NCBI RefSeq assembly: GCF_007988825.1
Contig: NZ_BJUW01000005.1
Span: forward strand, 123,904-187,903
DNA length: 64,000 bases
Origin: Microbacterium aerolatum
GTDB lineage: Bacteria > Actinomycetota > Actinomycetes > Actinomycetales > Microbacteriaceae
Direction: 5' to 3'
The position numbers and the translations under genes are program-made. A model generated the notes under the pieces. It was not told where the DNA came from. It saw nothing but the letters and a program-made list of their open reading frames with translations, and did not search any database. Within the stretch, counting starts at the first letter, position 1. Each line of letters begins with the position of its first letter. Positions 54,583 through 63,797 of the stretch are shown here, one piece after another.

Positions 54583-55758
54583 ATGCTCCTCGGAATCGAC
54601 CGCCTCATCCGTCGCGACATCGACCCGGCGCTGCTGGCCCGGCTGACCGGTGGCCGCATCGGCATGCTGACCAACGACCTCGCGCTCACCTCCGATCTCC
54701 GGCGCGGACGCGAGCCCCTCGCCGCCGACGGCTGGAGGTTCTCGGTCTTCTTCGGCCCGGAGCACGGCCTGAGCGGCCGCGCTCGCGAGGGAGAGCACGT
54801 CGGCGATGCGGCCGATCCCGTCACGGGCGTCCCGGTGCGCAGTCTGTACGGCGCCGACGTGCGACCTGCCGCCGTCGACCTCGACGGGCTGGATGCCGTG
54901 CTGGTGGACCTGCCCGATGTGGGTGCGCGCTTCTACACGTACATCTGGACCATGAGCCACCTGCTGGAGGCCTGCGCCGACGCCGGCGTCGCCGTGGTGG
55001 TGCTCGACCGGCCGAACCCGCTCGGCGGACGCCTCGATCAGGCTGAGGGGCCGATGCTCGACGAGGAGGCGCAGTCCCTGGTCGGGCGCTGGTCGATGCC
55101 GATCCGGCACGGTCTCACGATCGGCGAGCTCGCGCGGCACTGGGTGCGCACGCGCGCCATCGATGTGGAGCTCCACGTCGTCGAGGTCACCGGATGGCGC
55201 CGTTCCGAGACCGCGCTCGGTCGCCAGGAGCTGACGTGGATGCCGCCGTCGCCGAACCTGCCCTCGGCAGCGACAGCGCTGCTGTATCCGGGCACCTGCC
55301 TCGCAGAGGGCGTGAACGTCTCGGAGGGGCGCAGCACCGCCGTGCCGTTCCGCGTGATCGCGGCGCCGTTCATCGACGGCGAGCGCTACGCCGCGGCGAT
55401 CACCGAGGCGGGCCTCCCCGGCCTCGCGGCGGTGCCGTACGGCTTCACTCCACTCGTGCGCGACCACGCCGGTGAGGCGTGCGAGGGCGTGCTGCTGCAT
55501 GTCACCGATCCGGATGCGCTGCGCCCCGTGCACACCGGCGTGATGCTGCTTTCGCTGCTCGCCGGGCTGCATCCCGGCGCCCTCGAGGAGCGCTCGCTGA
55601 TCCCCATGCCCGGCGAGTCCGATTGGACACCCCTTGAGAAGCTGTTCGGCGTCAAGGGCGCCTTCGGACAGATCACCGCCGGGGAGTGGGATGACCCCAA
55701 CCGCCTCGCGGTTCCGGAGTGGACCGAGCAGGTCGCGGACGACCTGCTCTACCGCTGA
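54583..55758 (+). CDS. namZ: Exo-beta-N-acetylmuramidase, DUF1343 family
   Basis: This 391-residue protein matches the DUF1343/NamZ family, which releases MurNAc from the non-reducing end of peptidoglycan fragments. Hallmarks are the N-terminal GRIGMLTNDLALT, FGPEHGLSGRAREGEHV (about residues 56-72), LPDVGARFYTYIWTM, VVVLDRPNPLGG and MPPSPNLPSAATALLYPGTCLAEGVNVSEGRST. Unlike Bacillus NamZ, no signal peptide is present (MLLGIDRLIRRDI), so it should act on imported fragments. It follows rpiR after three bases. Confidence 0.92.
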   Translation: MLLGIDRLIRRDIDPALLARLTGGRIGMLTNDLALTSDLRRGREPLAADGWRFSVFFGPEHGLSGRAREGEHVGDAADPVTGVPVRSLYGADVRPAAVDLDGLDAVLVDLPDVGARFYTYIWTMSHLLEACADAGVAVVVLDRPNPLGGRLDQAEGPMLDEEAQSLVGRWSMPIRHGLTIGELARHWVRTRAIDVELHVVEVTGWRRSETALGRQELTWMPPSPNLPSAATALLYPGTCLAEGVNVSEGRSTAVPFRVIAAPFIDGERYAAAITEAGLPGLAAVPYGFTPLVRDHAGEACEGVLLHVTDPDALRPVHTGVMLLSLLAGLHPGALEERSLIPMPGESDWTPLEKLFGVKGAFGQITAGEWDDPNRLAVPEWTEQVADDLLYR

Positions 55759-56058
55759 TCAGATCTCGAAGTCGACGGCCACGCGGGATGCCACGACCGA
55801 CCGGATATACGCGGCGGCCTCCTCATGAGCCGGGTGCACCTGGTACTCCTCGAGCGACGCGACGGAGTCGAAGTCGGCGATGAGCGTGACGTCCCAGTTC
55901 ACGTCCGCGTAGACGGAGTTCGCACCGGCCGAGATCGACCGCAGCTGGGGCACCACGCCGTCCAGCGCGTTCAGGCGCCGGGCGACCTCGGCGGCCTGCG
56001 CGCCGCGCTCGGCGGCATCCTCGCTCGCGAGCTTCCACGTGACGACGTGACGGATCAT
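55759..56058 (-). CDS. Dabb-family stress-response barrel protein
   Basis: This 99-residue protein has the Dabb fold: MIRHVVTWKLASEDAAERGAQ at the start, then ADVNWDVTLIADFDSVASLEEYQVHPAHEEAAAYIRSVVASRVAVDFEI. The HPAHEE stretch is typical. Dabb proteins form small dimers of unclear function. The ATG at 56058 overlaps the glutaredoxin-like gene by four bases. Confidence 0.85.
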   Translation of the reverse strand: MIRHVVTWKLASEDAAERGAQAAEVARRLNALDGVVPQLRSISAGANSVYADVNWDVTLIADFDSVASLEEYQVHPAHEEAAAYIRSVVASRVAVDFEI

Positions 56059-56312
56059 CTGTTCTCCAGTCTCTGGCGCAGCTTGTCGGGTGAGACGCGC
56101 CAGTGCGCGTGCACCTCGTCGTCGATCAGGACGACCGGGATCTTCTCCCACCACAGGTCGTACAGCACGAGATCGTCTTCGATGGATCGCTCGACGATCT
56201 CGATGTCGTCGCCGATCTCATCGGGCAGGCCGGCGACGACCTCCTCGACGATGCCGAGCGCGGTCGGGCACAGGTGGCAGCCATGCTTGCCGATGACCGT
56301 GATCGTGGTCAC
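56055..56312 (-). CDS. Glutaredoxin-like protein
   Basis: This 85-residue thioredoxin-fold protein has the active site GKHGCHLCPTAL (CHLC, residues about 11-14), then IPVVLIDDEVHAHWRVS with the cis-proline. Such DUF836-type proteins exchange thiols with small molecules or enzymes. The GTG at 56312 overlaps the rhodanese stop by four bases, making a coupled set of rhodanese, glutaredoxin-like and Dabb genes. Confidence 0.86.
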   Translation of the reverse strand: MTTITVIGKHGCHLCPTALGIVEEVVAGLPDEIGDDIEIVERSIEDDLVLYDLWWEKIPVVLIDDEVHAHWRVSPDKLRQRLENR

Positions 56313-56611
56313 GCCGACGGCACCTCGACGGGCTTGCCCTCGGCGATCCACCCGCCTGTGCCGCCCTCGACGTTGGTCGCGTCGTATCCACGCGTCTCGA
56401 GCGCCTGCACGACGCGCGCCGAGCGGCCCCCGGCCTGGCAGATGACGTCGAACGCCTCGGCGGGCAGCTCAGCGAGGCGCTCGCCGATCTCGGACATCGG
56501 AATGTTCACGGCGCCGGGCACATGGCCTGCGGCGAACTCGTCGCGCTCGCGCACGTCGATGAGCGGAACGTCCTCGCGCGCGGCGAGCTCGGCGGTGGTG
56601 ATCGACTTCAT
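56309..56611 (-). CDS. Single-domain rhodanese
   Basis: This 100-residue sulfurtransferase starts MKSITTAELAAREDVPLIDVRERDEFAAGHVPGAVNIP. The catalytic cysteine lies in VICQAGGRSARVVQALE (near residue 64), and the loop is intact. It would carry sulfur as a persulfide. The ATG at 56611, with GAGGA upstream, fits the family start. It is first of the three coupled redox genes. Confidence 0.9.
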   Translation of the reverse strand: MKSITTAELAAREDVPLIDVRERDEFAAGHVPGAVNIPMSEIGERLAELPAEAFDVICQAGGRSARVVQALETRGYDATNVEGGTGGWIAEGKPVEVPSA

Positions 56612-56709
56612 GGGTCCTCGTTCCGTAGCGGCAGATGTGGCCGGAGACACACGAAGCGCCCCTTCGACGAACTCTCGGAGCCGGTCGGGGGCGCTCGGTG
56701 TCTGGCCGC

Positions 56710-56808
56710 TTACTTCTTGTTGCGGCGCTGGTGGCGAGTCTTGCGAAGCAGCTTGCGGTGCTTCTTCTTCGCCATGCGCTTACGGCGCTTCTTGATGACT
56801 GAACCCAC
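56710..56808 (-). CDS. Ribosomal protein bS22 (AURKAIP1/COX24-like), 32 residues
   Basis: This very short gene encodes MGSVIKKRRKRMAKKKHRK followed by LLRKTRHQRRNKK, a strongly basic peptide matching actinobacterial bS22. bS22 binds the small ribosomal subunit near the decoding region. The GTG at 56808 has GAGG five bases upstream. Genes this small are easily missed. It is followed on the same strand by the rhodanese gene and preceded by a BldC-like HTH gene, the same pairing as in mycobacteria. Confidence 0.93.
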   Translation of the reverse strand: MGSVIKKRRKRMAKKKHRKLLRKTRHQRRNKK

Positions 56809-56943
56809 GGAAACCTCACTAAGTCAGGGGCTGGGCGTCTCGAAAATCGGACACCCGGGTACGGGCACGGAAAATGCCTCGGATCAGTTTAGCAAACGCG
56901 GCACGGTGCGAAGTGCACTCCGCCACACGAGCTCGTTCCGCCG

Positions 56944-57135
56944 TCAGCCGACGTCGGAGATGGGGCGCTGCAGTGCCGCTGTGACCGCGGTCTCCGGCAC
57001 TCGGTAGCTGCGCCCGAAGCGGATCGCCGGCAGGTCGCCCGAGTGCACGAGGCGGTACACGGTCATCTTGGACACGCGCATGAGCTCTGCGACCTCTGCG
57101 ACCGTGAGGAATCGGACTTCAGGAACATCGGGCAT
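56944..57135 (-). CDS. Small BldC/excisionase-like HTH protein
   Basis: This 63-residue DNA-binding protein is nearly all HTH: VRFLTVAEVAELMRVSKMTVYRLVHSGDLPAIRFGRSYRVPETAVTAAL. It is the MerR-like fold of BldC and excisionases, without a dimer helix. In actinobacteria it is usually found beside bS22 and proC. No phage genes are near, so a housekeeping regulator is likelier than an excisionase. Confidence 0.9.
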   Translation of the reverse strand: MPDVPEVRFLTVAEVAELMRVSKMTVYRLVHSGDLPAIRFGRSYRVPETAVTAALQRPISDVG

Positions 57136-57231
57136 CCCACGTACCCCTTTCTGGTGATGCCCAACTCTATGGGGAAGACGGGACCCCTGTAAACCCACGG
57201 GACGAATGTGGTCTATGTGACTGCTGTGCAT

Positions 57232-58155
57232 TCACTGTCGGCGAGCTGCACGCTCGCGCGCGTCCCTCACCGCCTGCCGCTCGAGCTTGCGCGCGTCGCG
57301 CAGCGCCTTCTCGGCAACTCGCACTGCCTTGCGCGCCTCGCGCACCTTCTTGTCCTCGGCAACTTCCGCCGGCTCCGAAACGAGCCAGGAGTCGGCCTCG
57401 GGCTTCGGTTCGCCTCGATCGATGGTCGCGATGTACGCCTCTACCCCGTCGAAGACGCGCTCGATCCCGAAGTGGAACGGATCGTCGTCAGACAGGAACA
57501 CTCCCGCCTCTATCGCCCCGCGCAGCGCGGGGAACTCCTCCGCAGTGATCACCCTGTCGAAAAGCTCGGCCTCGTGGACGGTGATCTGATCGGGGGACAT
57601 CCCGGTGGAGCGCGCCTGCTCGGCGTAGCCCGCGATCACGATTCCGTACCAGCGCGCGGACCCCGTCACGGCGAGAGCGACCGCGACACGGTCCGTCGCA
57701 TCGAGCGGAGTCGCCTCGAGGCTCGTCAGCGCGGCATCCAGCCAGGCGGAGCTGTTCGGCGTGATCGGCGAACCAGTGATCGGGATCGAGAGCAGCCAGG
57801 GATGTGCGAGATACAGCCGCGTCTGCGCGTCGAACAGGGCTCGCAGCTTCGCCCGCCAGCCCTCTTCCTGACGGTGTTCTTCGGGAGGGAGCCCCGTGGC
57901 CTCCTCCTGCATGAGCAGCAGCAGGTCGTCCTTCGCGGAGACGTATCGGTACAGCGACATCGGCGTGAAACCGAGTCGGGCCGCGACTGCCGCCATCGAC
58001 ACGGCGCCGATGCCGTCGGCATCCGCGAGCTCGACCGCGGCCTCGACGATCTTCTCGACGCTCATCTCGCGCTTGGGCCCGCGCTGCGGGTTCGCGGCCA
58101 CACCCCACGCGAGTGCGATGCCTCTGGGCAGCTCCGGGGGCTCGATGTCGCTCAT
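57232..58155 (-). CDS. TetR-family repressor of the drug-type ABC exporter
   Basis: This 307-residue regulator has an HTH at about residues 30-75 (SVEKIVEAAVELADADGIGAVSMAAVAARLGFTPMSLYRYVSAKDDLLLLM) and a TetR_C ligand domain. A basic coiled tail of about 40 residues closes it (KKVREARKAVRVAEKALRDARKLERQAVRDAR), longer than usual for TetR and of unknown role. It is divergent from the ABC exporter genes, with a dyad operator between. A TAGGAT box ends six bases before the ATG. Confidence 0.9.
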   Translation of the reverse strand: MSDIEPPELPRGIALAWGVAANPQRGPKREMSVEKIVEAAVELADADGIGAVSMAAVAARLGFTPMSLYRYVSAKDDLLLLMQEEATGLPPEEHRQEEGWRAKLRALFDAQTRLYLAHPWLLSIPITGSPITPNSSAWLDAALTSLEATPLDATDRVAVALAVTGSARWYGIVIAGYAEQARSTGMSPDQITVHEAELFDRVITAEEFPALRGAIEAGVFLSDDDPFHFGIERVFDGVEAYIATIDRGEPKPEADSWLVSEPAEVAEDKKVREARKAVRVAEKALRDARKLERQAVRDARERAARRQ

Positions 58156-58161
58156 GTCCTC

Positions 58162-58167
58162 ATCCTA
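58162..58167 (-). promoter_or_regulatory. -10 box of a leaderless promoter (tetR)
   Basis: TAGGAT on the minus strand ends six bases before the ATG at 58155. ACTGTT lies 17 bases upstream, at the end of the operator. Confidence 0.6.
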
Positions 58168-58170
58168 CTT

Positions 58171-58200
58171 CTGTTTAATCCATAAACAGTGTGTTACGGT
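58171..58200 (+). promoter_or_regulatory. TetR operator overlapping divergent promoters
   Basis: The dyad CTGTTTA-ATCCA-TAAACAG (58171-58189) covers the -35 (TGTTTA, 58172-58177) of a plus-strand promoter whose -10 is TACGGT (58195-58200), 17 bases on. It also overlaps the -35 region of tetR. Three ACACAG direct repeats follow at 58204, 58223 and 58239. Confidence 0.65.
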
Positions 58201-58256
58201 CATACACAGTTGTTAGCGACGTACACAGTTTCCGCCATACACAGAAGGATCTGCTC

Positions 58257-59149
<893 letters not shown>

Positions 59150-59153
<4 letters not shown>

Positions 59154-59962
59154 GCACCGCACTCGCCGCCGTCGCGGCATCCGCCCCCTCCGTCCGCCCC
59201 CCGCTGCGCGGCCTCACGGCGGAGTCGGTCTTCGTCGGCCGCAGTCTTCGCCATTCCCTCCGCGACGGGGAATCGCTGCTGATGGCGATCATGCTCCCCG
59301 TCATGCTCATGCTGATGTTCACCTGGGTCTTCGGCGGGGCCATCGATCCGTCCGGCGCCTACGTCGACTACGTCGTGCCGGGCATCATCCTGACCTGTGC
59401 GGGCTTCGGCGCCTCATCCACCGCCGTGTATGTCGCGAACGACATGCGCACCGGGATCATCGACCGCTTCCGCACCATGCCGGTGCGGTCCGGCGCCGTG
59501 CTCACCGGGCATGTGGTCGCCAGCCTGGTCCGCAACCTCGTCGCCACCGCGATCGTGATCGGCGTCGGCGTGCTCGTCGGGTTCCGTCCGACCGCGAACT
59601 TCGGCGAGTGGGTGCTGATGGGGCTGTTCATCTCGCTCTACCTGCTGGCGATCACGTATCTGTTCGCCGCGATCGGGCTCGCCGCCGGCTCACCGGAGGG
59701 CGCGAACGGCTACGGCTTCATCCTGCTGTTCCTGCCGTACCTGTCCAGCGCGTTCGTACCGGTGGCGAGCATGCCGGACTGGCTGCAGCCGGTGGCCCAG
59801 CACCAGCCGATCACGCCGATCGTCGAGACGATCCGTAGCCTGCTGATGGGCACGGATGCCGGAACGCAGCCCATCTGGGCGGTGCTGTGGTGCGTGGGCA
59901 TCCTCGCCGTGGCGACCGCGTGGGGCGCGTGGCTGTTCCGCCGCAAGGCCGGCGAGCGCTGA
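59150..59962 (+). CDS. Drug-type ABC exporter permease (DrrB-like, ABC-2)
   Basis: This 270-residue inner-membrane protein has six membrane segments and the ABC-2 layout: MAIMLPVMLMLMFTWVFGGAI, YVDYVVPGIILTCAGFG, DMRTGIIDRFRTMPVRSGAVLTGHVVA, and PYLSSAFVPVASMPDWLQPVAQHQPITPIVETIR. It overlaps the ATPase gene by four bases (ATGA). Confidence 0.94.
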
Positions 59963-59998
59963 GCCGGTCGCGCACTGTCGGGGGCTGGGCCGTGCGGC

Positions 59999-60415
59999 TC
60001 AGGCCCCGAGGCGCTTGAGGGCGGTGGAGACGACGTGCTTCGCGGATGCCGCGGCACGGCCGACGACCTCGGCGGCATGCGCTGCGCCATCCGGCAGAGG
60101 GACCAGCGACAGGTCGATGTCGGGCGCATCGTCGCCGAACGCGTCGACGAGGAACGGGACCAGCCAGTCGTCGACGACCTCGAGCGGCTCGACCTCGATG
60201 CTGTAGAAACGGCGCTGACCGTCTTCACGCACGCTGACGAGTTCCGCGTCGCGCAGCACCTTGAGGTGCTTCGAGACCGTCGGCTGGCTGATGCCGAGTT
60301 CGCTGACGATATGCGACACGCTGGTGCCGGCATCCCCTTCTGTCGACCGCCGCAGCAGGAGCTGGAGGATGTCTCGCCTCGTGCCGTCTGCGATCACGTC
60401 GAAGATGTCCGTCAT
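59999..60415 (-). CDS. ArsR-family regulator
   Basis: This 138-residue regulator has the winged helix DIFDVIADGTRRDILQLLLRRSTEGDAGTSVSHIVSELGISQPTVSKHLKVLRDAELVSVREDGQRRFYSIEVEPL (residues 3-80). No metal-binding cysteine pair is seen, so it is not a classical metal sensor. The C-terminal half is helical. The ATG at 60415 has TACCCT seven bases upstream. It is divergent from the potassium transport genes and may control them. Confidence 0.88.
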   Translation of the reverse strand: MTDIFDVIADGTRRDILQLLLRRSTEGDAGTSVSHIVSELGISQPTVSKHLKVLRDAELVSVREDGQRRFYSIEVEPLEVVDDWLVPFLVDAFGDDAPDIDLSLVPLPDGAAHAAEVVGRAAASAKHVVSTALKRLGA

Positions 60416-60512
60416 GAAGTTCAGGGTAGCCGTCCCGCGCCCGGAGTACCATGACGAAGGCTCGGCATGACGTGCGCGTCGAGCGGTCGCAGACGAGTCC
60501 GGGAGGAGCGCG

Positions 60513-61943
60513 ATGTCGAGCATCGGCTGGTCGACATCCACGCGCGCGAGCACGCGGAATGTCTGGAAGTTCGCACGCCGTTTCATCACGTCGTCGCCGT
60601 CCCGCTTCGCGATCCTCATCTTCGCGGCTCTGATCCTGCTGTTCACTGCGCTGTTCTCCCTGCCCATCGCGTCAGCGGACCGCACCGTGACCCCGCTCAG
60701 CGACGCGCTGTTCACCGCGGTGTCCACGATCTGCGTCACCGGTCTCGCCACTGTCGACATGGCGACGCACTGGTCGCCGTTCGGGCACGTGCTCGTCTTC
60801 CTCGGCGTGAACATCGGCGGCATGGGCGTGCTGACCCTGGCGTCGGTGCTGGGGCTGGTGATCTCCAAGAAGCTGGGTCTTCGGGCGAAGCTGCTCGCGG
60901 CCGGCGACAGCAACCCGCTGCGCGCACACGGCGGCGTCGTCAACGAGGGGCAGACCGTGCGCCTCGGCGAGGTCGGTCAGCTGTTGACGACCGTGGCGTT
61001 GTCGCTGATCGTGATCGAGGTCGTCGTCGCCGCGCTGCTGTATCCGGGGCTGCTGATGGCCGGCATCCCGCCCCTCGCGGCGCTCTGGGAGGCCCCGTAC
61101 TACGCGGCGATGTCGTTCACCAACACCGGCTTCACGCCGAACGCCGGGGGCGTGACCGAGTTCGCCGACGACTACTTCGTACTGACGGTGCTCATGGTGA
61201 GCGTGTTCCTGGGGAGCATCGGATTCCCGGTGATCTACACGCTGCTCAAGCACGTCTGGCACGTCAAGCGCTGGTCGCTGCATTCCAAGCTCACGCTGAT
61301 CACGACCGCCATCCTGTTCGTCGCAGGCGCCGTGGTGTTCCTGCTCCTCGAGTACGACAACCCGAAGACGTTCGGGTCGATGGATGCTGTCGACACGACG
61401 TTCCAGGCGTTCTTCCTGTCGGCGATGACACGATCCGGCGGATTCAGCGTGGTCGAGATCGGCGACCTGAACGGCTCATCGCTCGTCGCAGGGGCGATGC
61501 TGATGTTCGTCGGCGGCGGTTCGGCGTCGACCGCCGGCGGCATCAAGGTGACGACTCTCGCCGTCCTGGCGATCGCGGTGTGGTCAGAGGCGCGGGGCCG
61601 CCAGTCCGTCGAGGCGTTCGGCCGCCGCATCCCCAGCGACGTGCAGCGCGTCGCCCTCAGCGTCGTCGCCTGGGGCGCGACGATCGTCGCGCTGTCGACC
61701 ATCGTCATCGCGCAGATCACGAAGGCACCGATCGCGGACGTGCTCTTCGACGTCATCTCGGCGTTCGGCACTGTCGGGCTTTCCACGGGCCTCACCGCGG
61801 AACTGCCGGAATCGGCGAGCTACGTCATGGCCCTGACCATCTTCATGGGGCGCGTTGGTACAGTGACACTCGCCGCGGCGGTCGCCGCGACGACGAGAAC
61901 GCAGCTCTACTCGCTGCCCGTCGAAAGGCCGATCGTTGGTTGA
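60513..61943 (+). CDS. ktrB: Potassium uptake channel subunit KtrB/TrkH type
   Basis: This 476-residue membrane protein has four pore repeats: ALFTAVSTICVTGLATVD, APYYAAMSFTNTGFTPNAG, FQAFFLSAMTRSGGFSVV and VISAFGTVGLSTGLTAEL. Each carries the selectivity-filter glycine of the Trk/Ktr family. GGGAGGAG precedes the ATG. The gating partner overlaps its end by eight bases. Confidence 0.94.
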   Translation: MSSIGWSTSTRASTRNVWKFARRFITSSPSRFAILIFAALILLFTALFSLPIASADRTVTPLSDALFTAVSTICVTGLATVDMATHWSPFGHVLVFLGVNIGGMGVLTLASVLGLVISKKLGLRAKLLAAGDSNPLRAHGGVVNEGQTVRLGEVGQLLTTVALSLIVIEVVVAALLYPGLLMAGIPPLAALWEAPYYAAMSFTNTGFTPNAGGVTEFADDYFVLTVLMVSVFLGSIGFPVIYTLLKHVWHVKRWSLHSKLTLITTAILFVAGAVVFLLLEYDNPKTFGSMDAVDTTFQAFFLSAMTRSGGFSVVEIGDLNGSSLVAGAMLMFVGGGSASTAGGIKVTTLAVLAIAVWSEARGRQSVEAFGRRIPSDVQRVALSVVAWGATIVALSTIVIAQITKAPIADVLFDVISAFGTVGLSTGLTAELPESASYVMALTIFMGRVGTVTLAAAVAATTRTQLYSLPVERPIVG

Positions 61944-62607
61944 AGGTCTCCGCAGCGATGCACCAGTGCTGGTCATCGGGCTCGGGCGCTTCGGCGCCGC
62001 CTGCGCCGGCGAGCTGGACAGGCTCGACCGTGAAGTGCTCGCAATGGACGAGAACCTCGAGCTCGTGCAGAAGTGGTCGGATCGGGTCACCCACACCGTC
62101 CAGGGCGATGCCAGGAATGTCGACGCGCTCAAGCAGATCGGTGCACAGGATTTCCAGGTCGCCGTCGTCGCGGTCGGCTCGCTCATCGAGGCATCCGTGC
62201 TCATCACGGCGAACCTCGTCGATCTGAAGGTGCCGCAGATCTGGGCGAAGGCCGTCTCGCAGTCGCACGGCAAGATCCTCGCCCGCGTCGGTGCGAACCA
62301 CGTCATCTACCCCGAGCGCGAGGCCGGCGAGCGCGTCGCGCACCTCGTCAGCGGGCGGATGCTGGACTTCATCCGCTTCGACGACGACTTCGTGCTCGCG
62401 AAGATGTACCCGCCGAAGTTCATCCGCGGCGTCGGGCTGAACGAGTCGGGCGTGCGGTCGAAGTACAAGGTGACGGTCGTGGGCGTCAAGAGTCCTGGCA
62501 AGCCGTTCCGCTACGCCGAGGCGAACACCGTGGTCACCAACCACGACCTCATCATCGTCTCGGGCACGAACAGCGACATCGAGAGATTCGCCGCGCTCGA
62601 TCGCTGA
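61936..62607 (+). CDS. ktrA: Potassium uptake regulatory subunit KtrA/TrkA type
   Basis: This 223-residue cytoplasmic protein has an RCK nucleotide domain with VLVIGLGRFGAACAGELDRLDREVLAMDE (residues 11-39), then QGDARNVDALKQIGAQDFQVAVVAVG, and a C-terminal TrkA_C domain. It opens KtrB depending on ATP/ADP. The start is a TTG at 61936, which overlaps ktrB; GAAAGG lies eight bases upstream. Confidence 0.93.
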   Translation: MVEGLRSDAPVLVIGLGRFGAACAGELDRLDREVLAMDENLELVQKWSDRVTHTVQGDARNVDALKQIGAQDFQVAVVAVGSLIEASVLITANLVDLKVPQIWAKAVSQSHGKILARVGANHVIYPEREAGERVAHLVSGRMLDFIRFDDDFVLAKMYPPKFIRGVGLNESGVRSKYKVTVVGVKSPGKPFRYAEANTVVTNHDLIIVSGTNSDIERFAALDR

Positions 62608-62713
62608 CCTCGCCTGAACTGATACCTGAAAGTCGATTCACATTTGCTCGTCGGGGCGATAGAGTCGTCCCGCACGCGGCGCTGCGGCCGCGTCACGGCA
62701 TGAAGGATCGGCC

Positions 62714-63787
62714 ATGACGAGCATCCAGGATTCGCTTCTCGACGGCATCACCGCGCGCGTGGTCGACACCCCGCGGCTGCGCGTGAACATCCTGGAACGG
62801 GCGGCGGATGACGCGGCCACTCCCCCGGAGCGCACGGTCGTCTTCGTGCACGGCAACGTCTCGTCGGCGCTGTTCTGGCAGGAGATCATGCTCGGTCTGC
62901 CTGACGACGTGCGCGCGATCGCGATCGACCTGCGCGGGTTCGGCGCCACCGAGGCGTTGCCGGTGGATGCGACGCGGGGGCTGTCGGACTTCAGCGACGA
63001 TGTGCACGCCACGCTGCAGGTGCTGGGGCTGGCGACCGCGCACCTGGTGGGCTGGTCGATGGGCGGCGGCGTCGTGATGCAGTACGCCCTCGACCACCCG
63101 GTGCTGAGCCTGACGCTGCAGGCGCCGGTCTCGCCGTATGGGTTCGGCGGCACGCGCCCCGACGGCACGCGCCTCACGGACGACGATGCCGGATGCGGTG
63201 GAGGTGGCGGGAACCCGGACTTCATCGAGCGGTTGCGTTCCGGTGACATGTCGGCGGAGGCCCCGACCTCGCCGCGCAGCGTGTTCCGGGCGAGCTACGT
63301 CGCACCGGGGTACACGAGCGATCACGAGGACATCTGGGTCGCCTCGATGAACACGACCTCGACCGCGGAGGGCAGCTATCCCGGCGACAGCGTCGCGAGC
63401 GCGAACTGGCCGGGATTCGGGGCGGGCGATTCGGGCGTGCTGAACACCATGGCACCGAAGCACTTCGACGTCTCACGCATCGTCGATCTCGACGACAAGC
63501 CGCCGATCCTGTGGGTGCACGGGACTGAGGATGCGATCGTGTCGGACGCGTCGTTCTTCGACCTCAACCATCTGGGAGCCGGCGGCGCGATCCCCGGGTG
63601 GCCGGGCGCCGAGATCGCTCCGGCTCAGCAGATGGTCACGCAGACCCGGAACGTGCTGTCGGCGTACTCCGCCGCCGGTGGGGACGCCACGGAGGCTTCG
63701 TGGGAGGGCGTCGGACACTCGCCGCATCTCGAGCGTCCCGAGGAGTTCCGGGCGGCATTGCTCGAGCAGATCGGGTACGGCGGCTAG
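62714..63787 (+). CDS. Alpha/beta hydrolase
   Basis: This 357-residue cytoplasmic enzyme has the fold's oxyanion stretch VVFVHGNVSSALFWQ (about residues 42-56), nucleophile GWSMGGG (serine near 117) and a late acid-histidine pair in LWVHGTEDAIVSD and GVGHSPHLERPEEF. The cap (about 140-250) carries a glycine run (CGGGGGNPDF). The substrate is unknown. AAGGA precedes the ATG. It is convergent with proC. Confidence 0.88.
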   Translation: MTSIQDSLLDGITARVVDTPRLRVNILERAADDAATPPERTVVFVHGNVSSALFWQEIMLGLPDDVRAIAIDLRGFGATEALPVDATRGLSDFSDDVHATLQVLGLATAHLVGWSMGGGVVMQYALDHPVLSLTLQAPVSPYGFGGTRPDGTRLTDDDAGCGGGGGNPDFIERLRSGDMSAEAPTSPRSVFRASYVAPGYTSDHEDIWVASMNTTSTAEGSYPGDSVASANWPGFGAGDSGVLNTMAPKHFDVSRIVDLDDKPPILWVHGTEDAIVSDASFFDLNHLGAGGAIPGWPGAEIAPAQQMVTQTRNVLSAYSAAGGDATEASWEGVGHSPHLERPEEFRAALLEQIGYGG

Positions 63788-63797
63788 GCCGAAGCCG

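Noticed and set aside
56944..57135. The small HTH protein as a phage excisionase
   Set aside because: No integrase, attachment site or phage gene is close, and the bS22 neighbour points to a conserved chromosomal regulator.
60415..60943. An upstream extension of the ArsR gene to 314 residues
   Set aside because: The extra part runs antisense through ktrB; ArsR similarity begins at the ATG at 60415.
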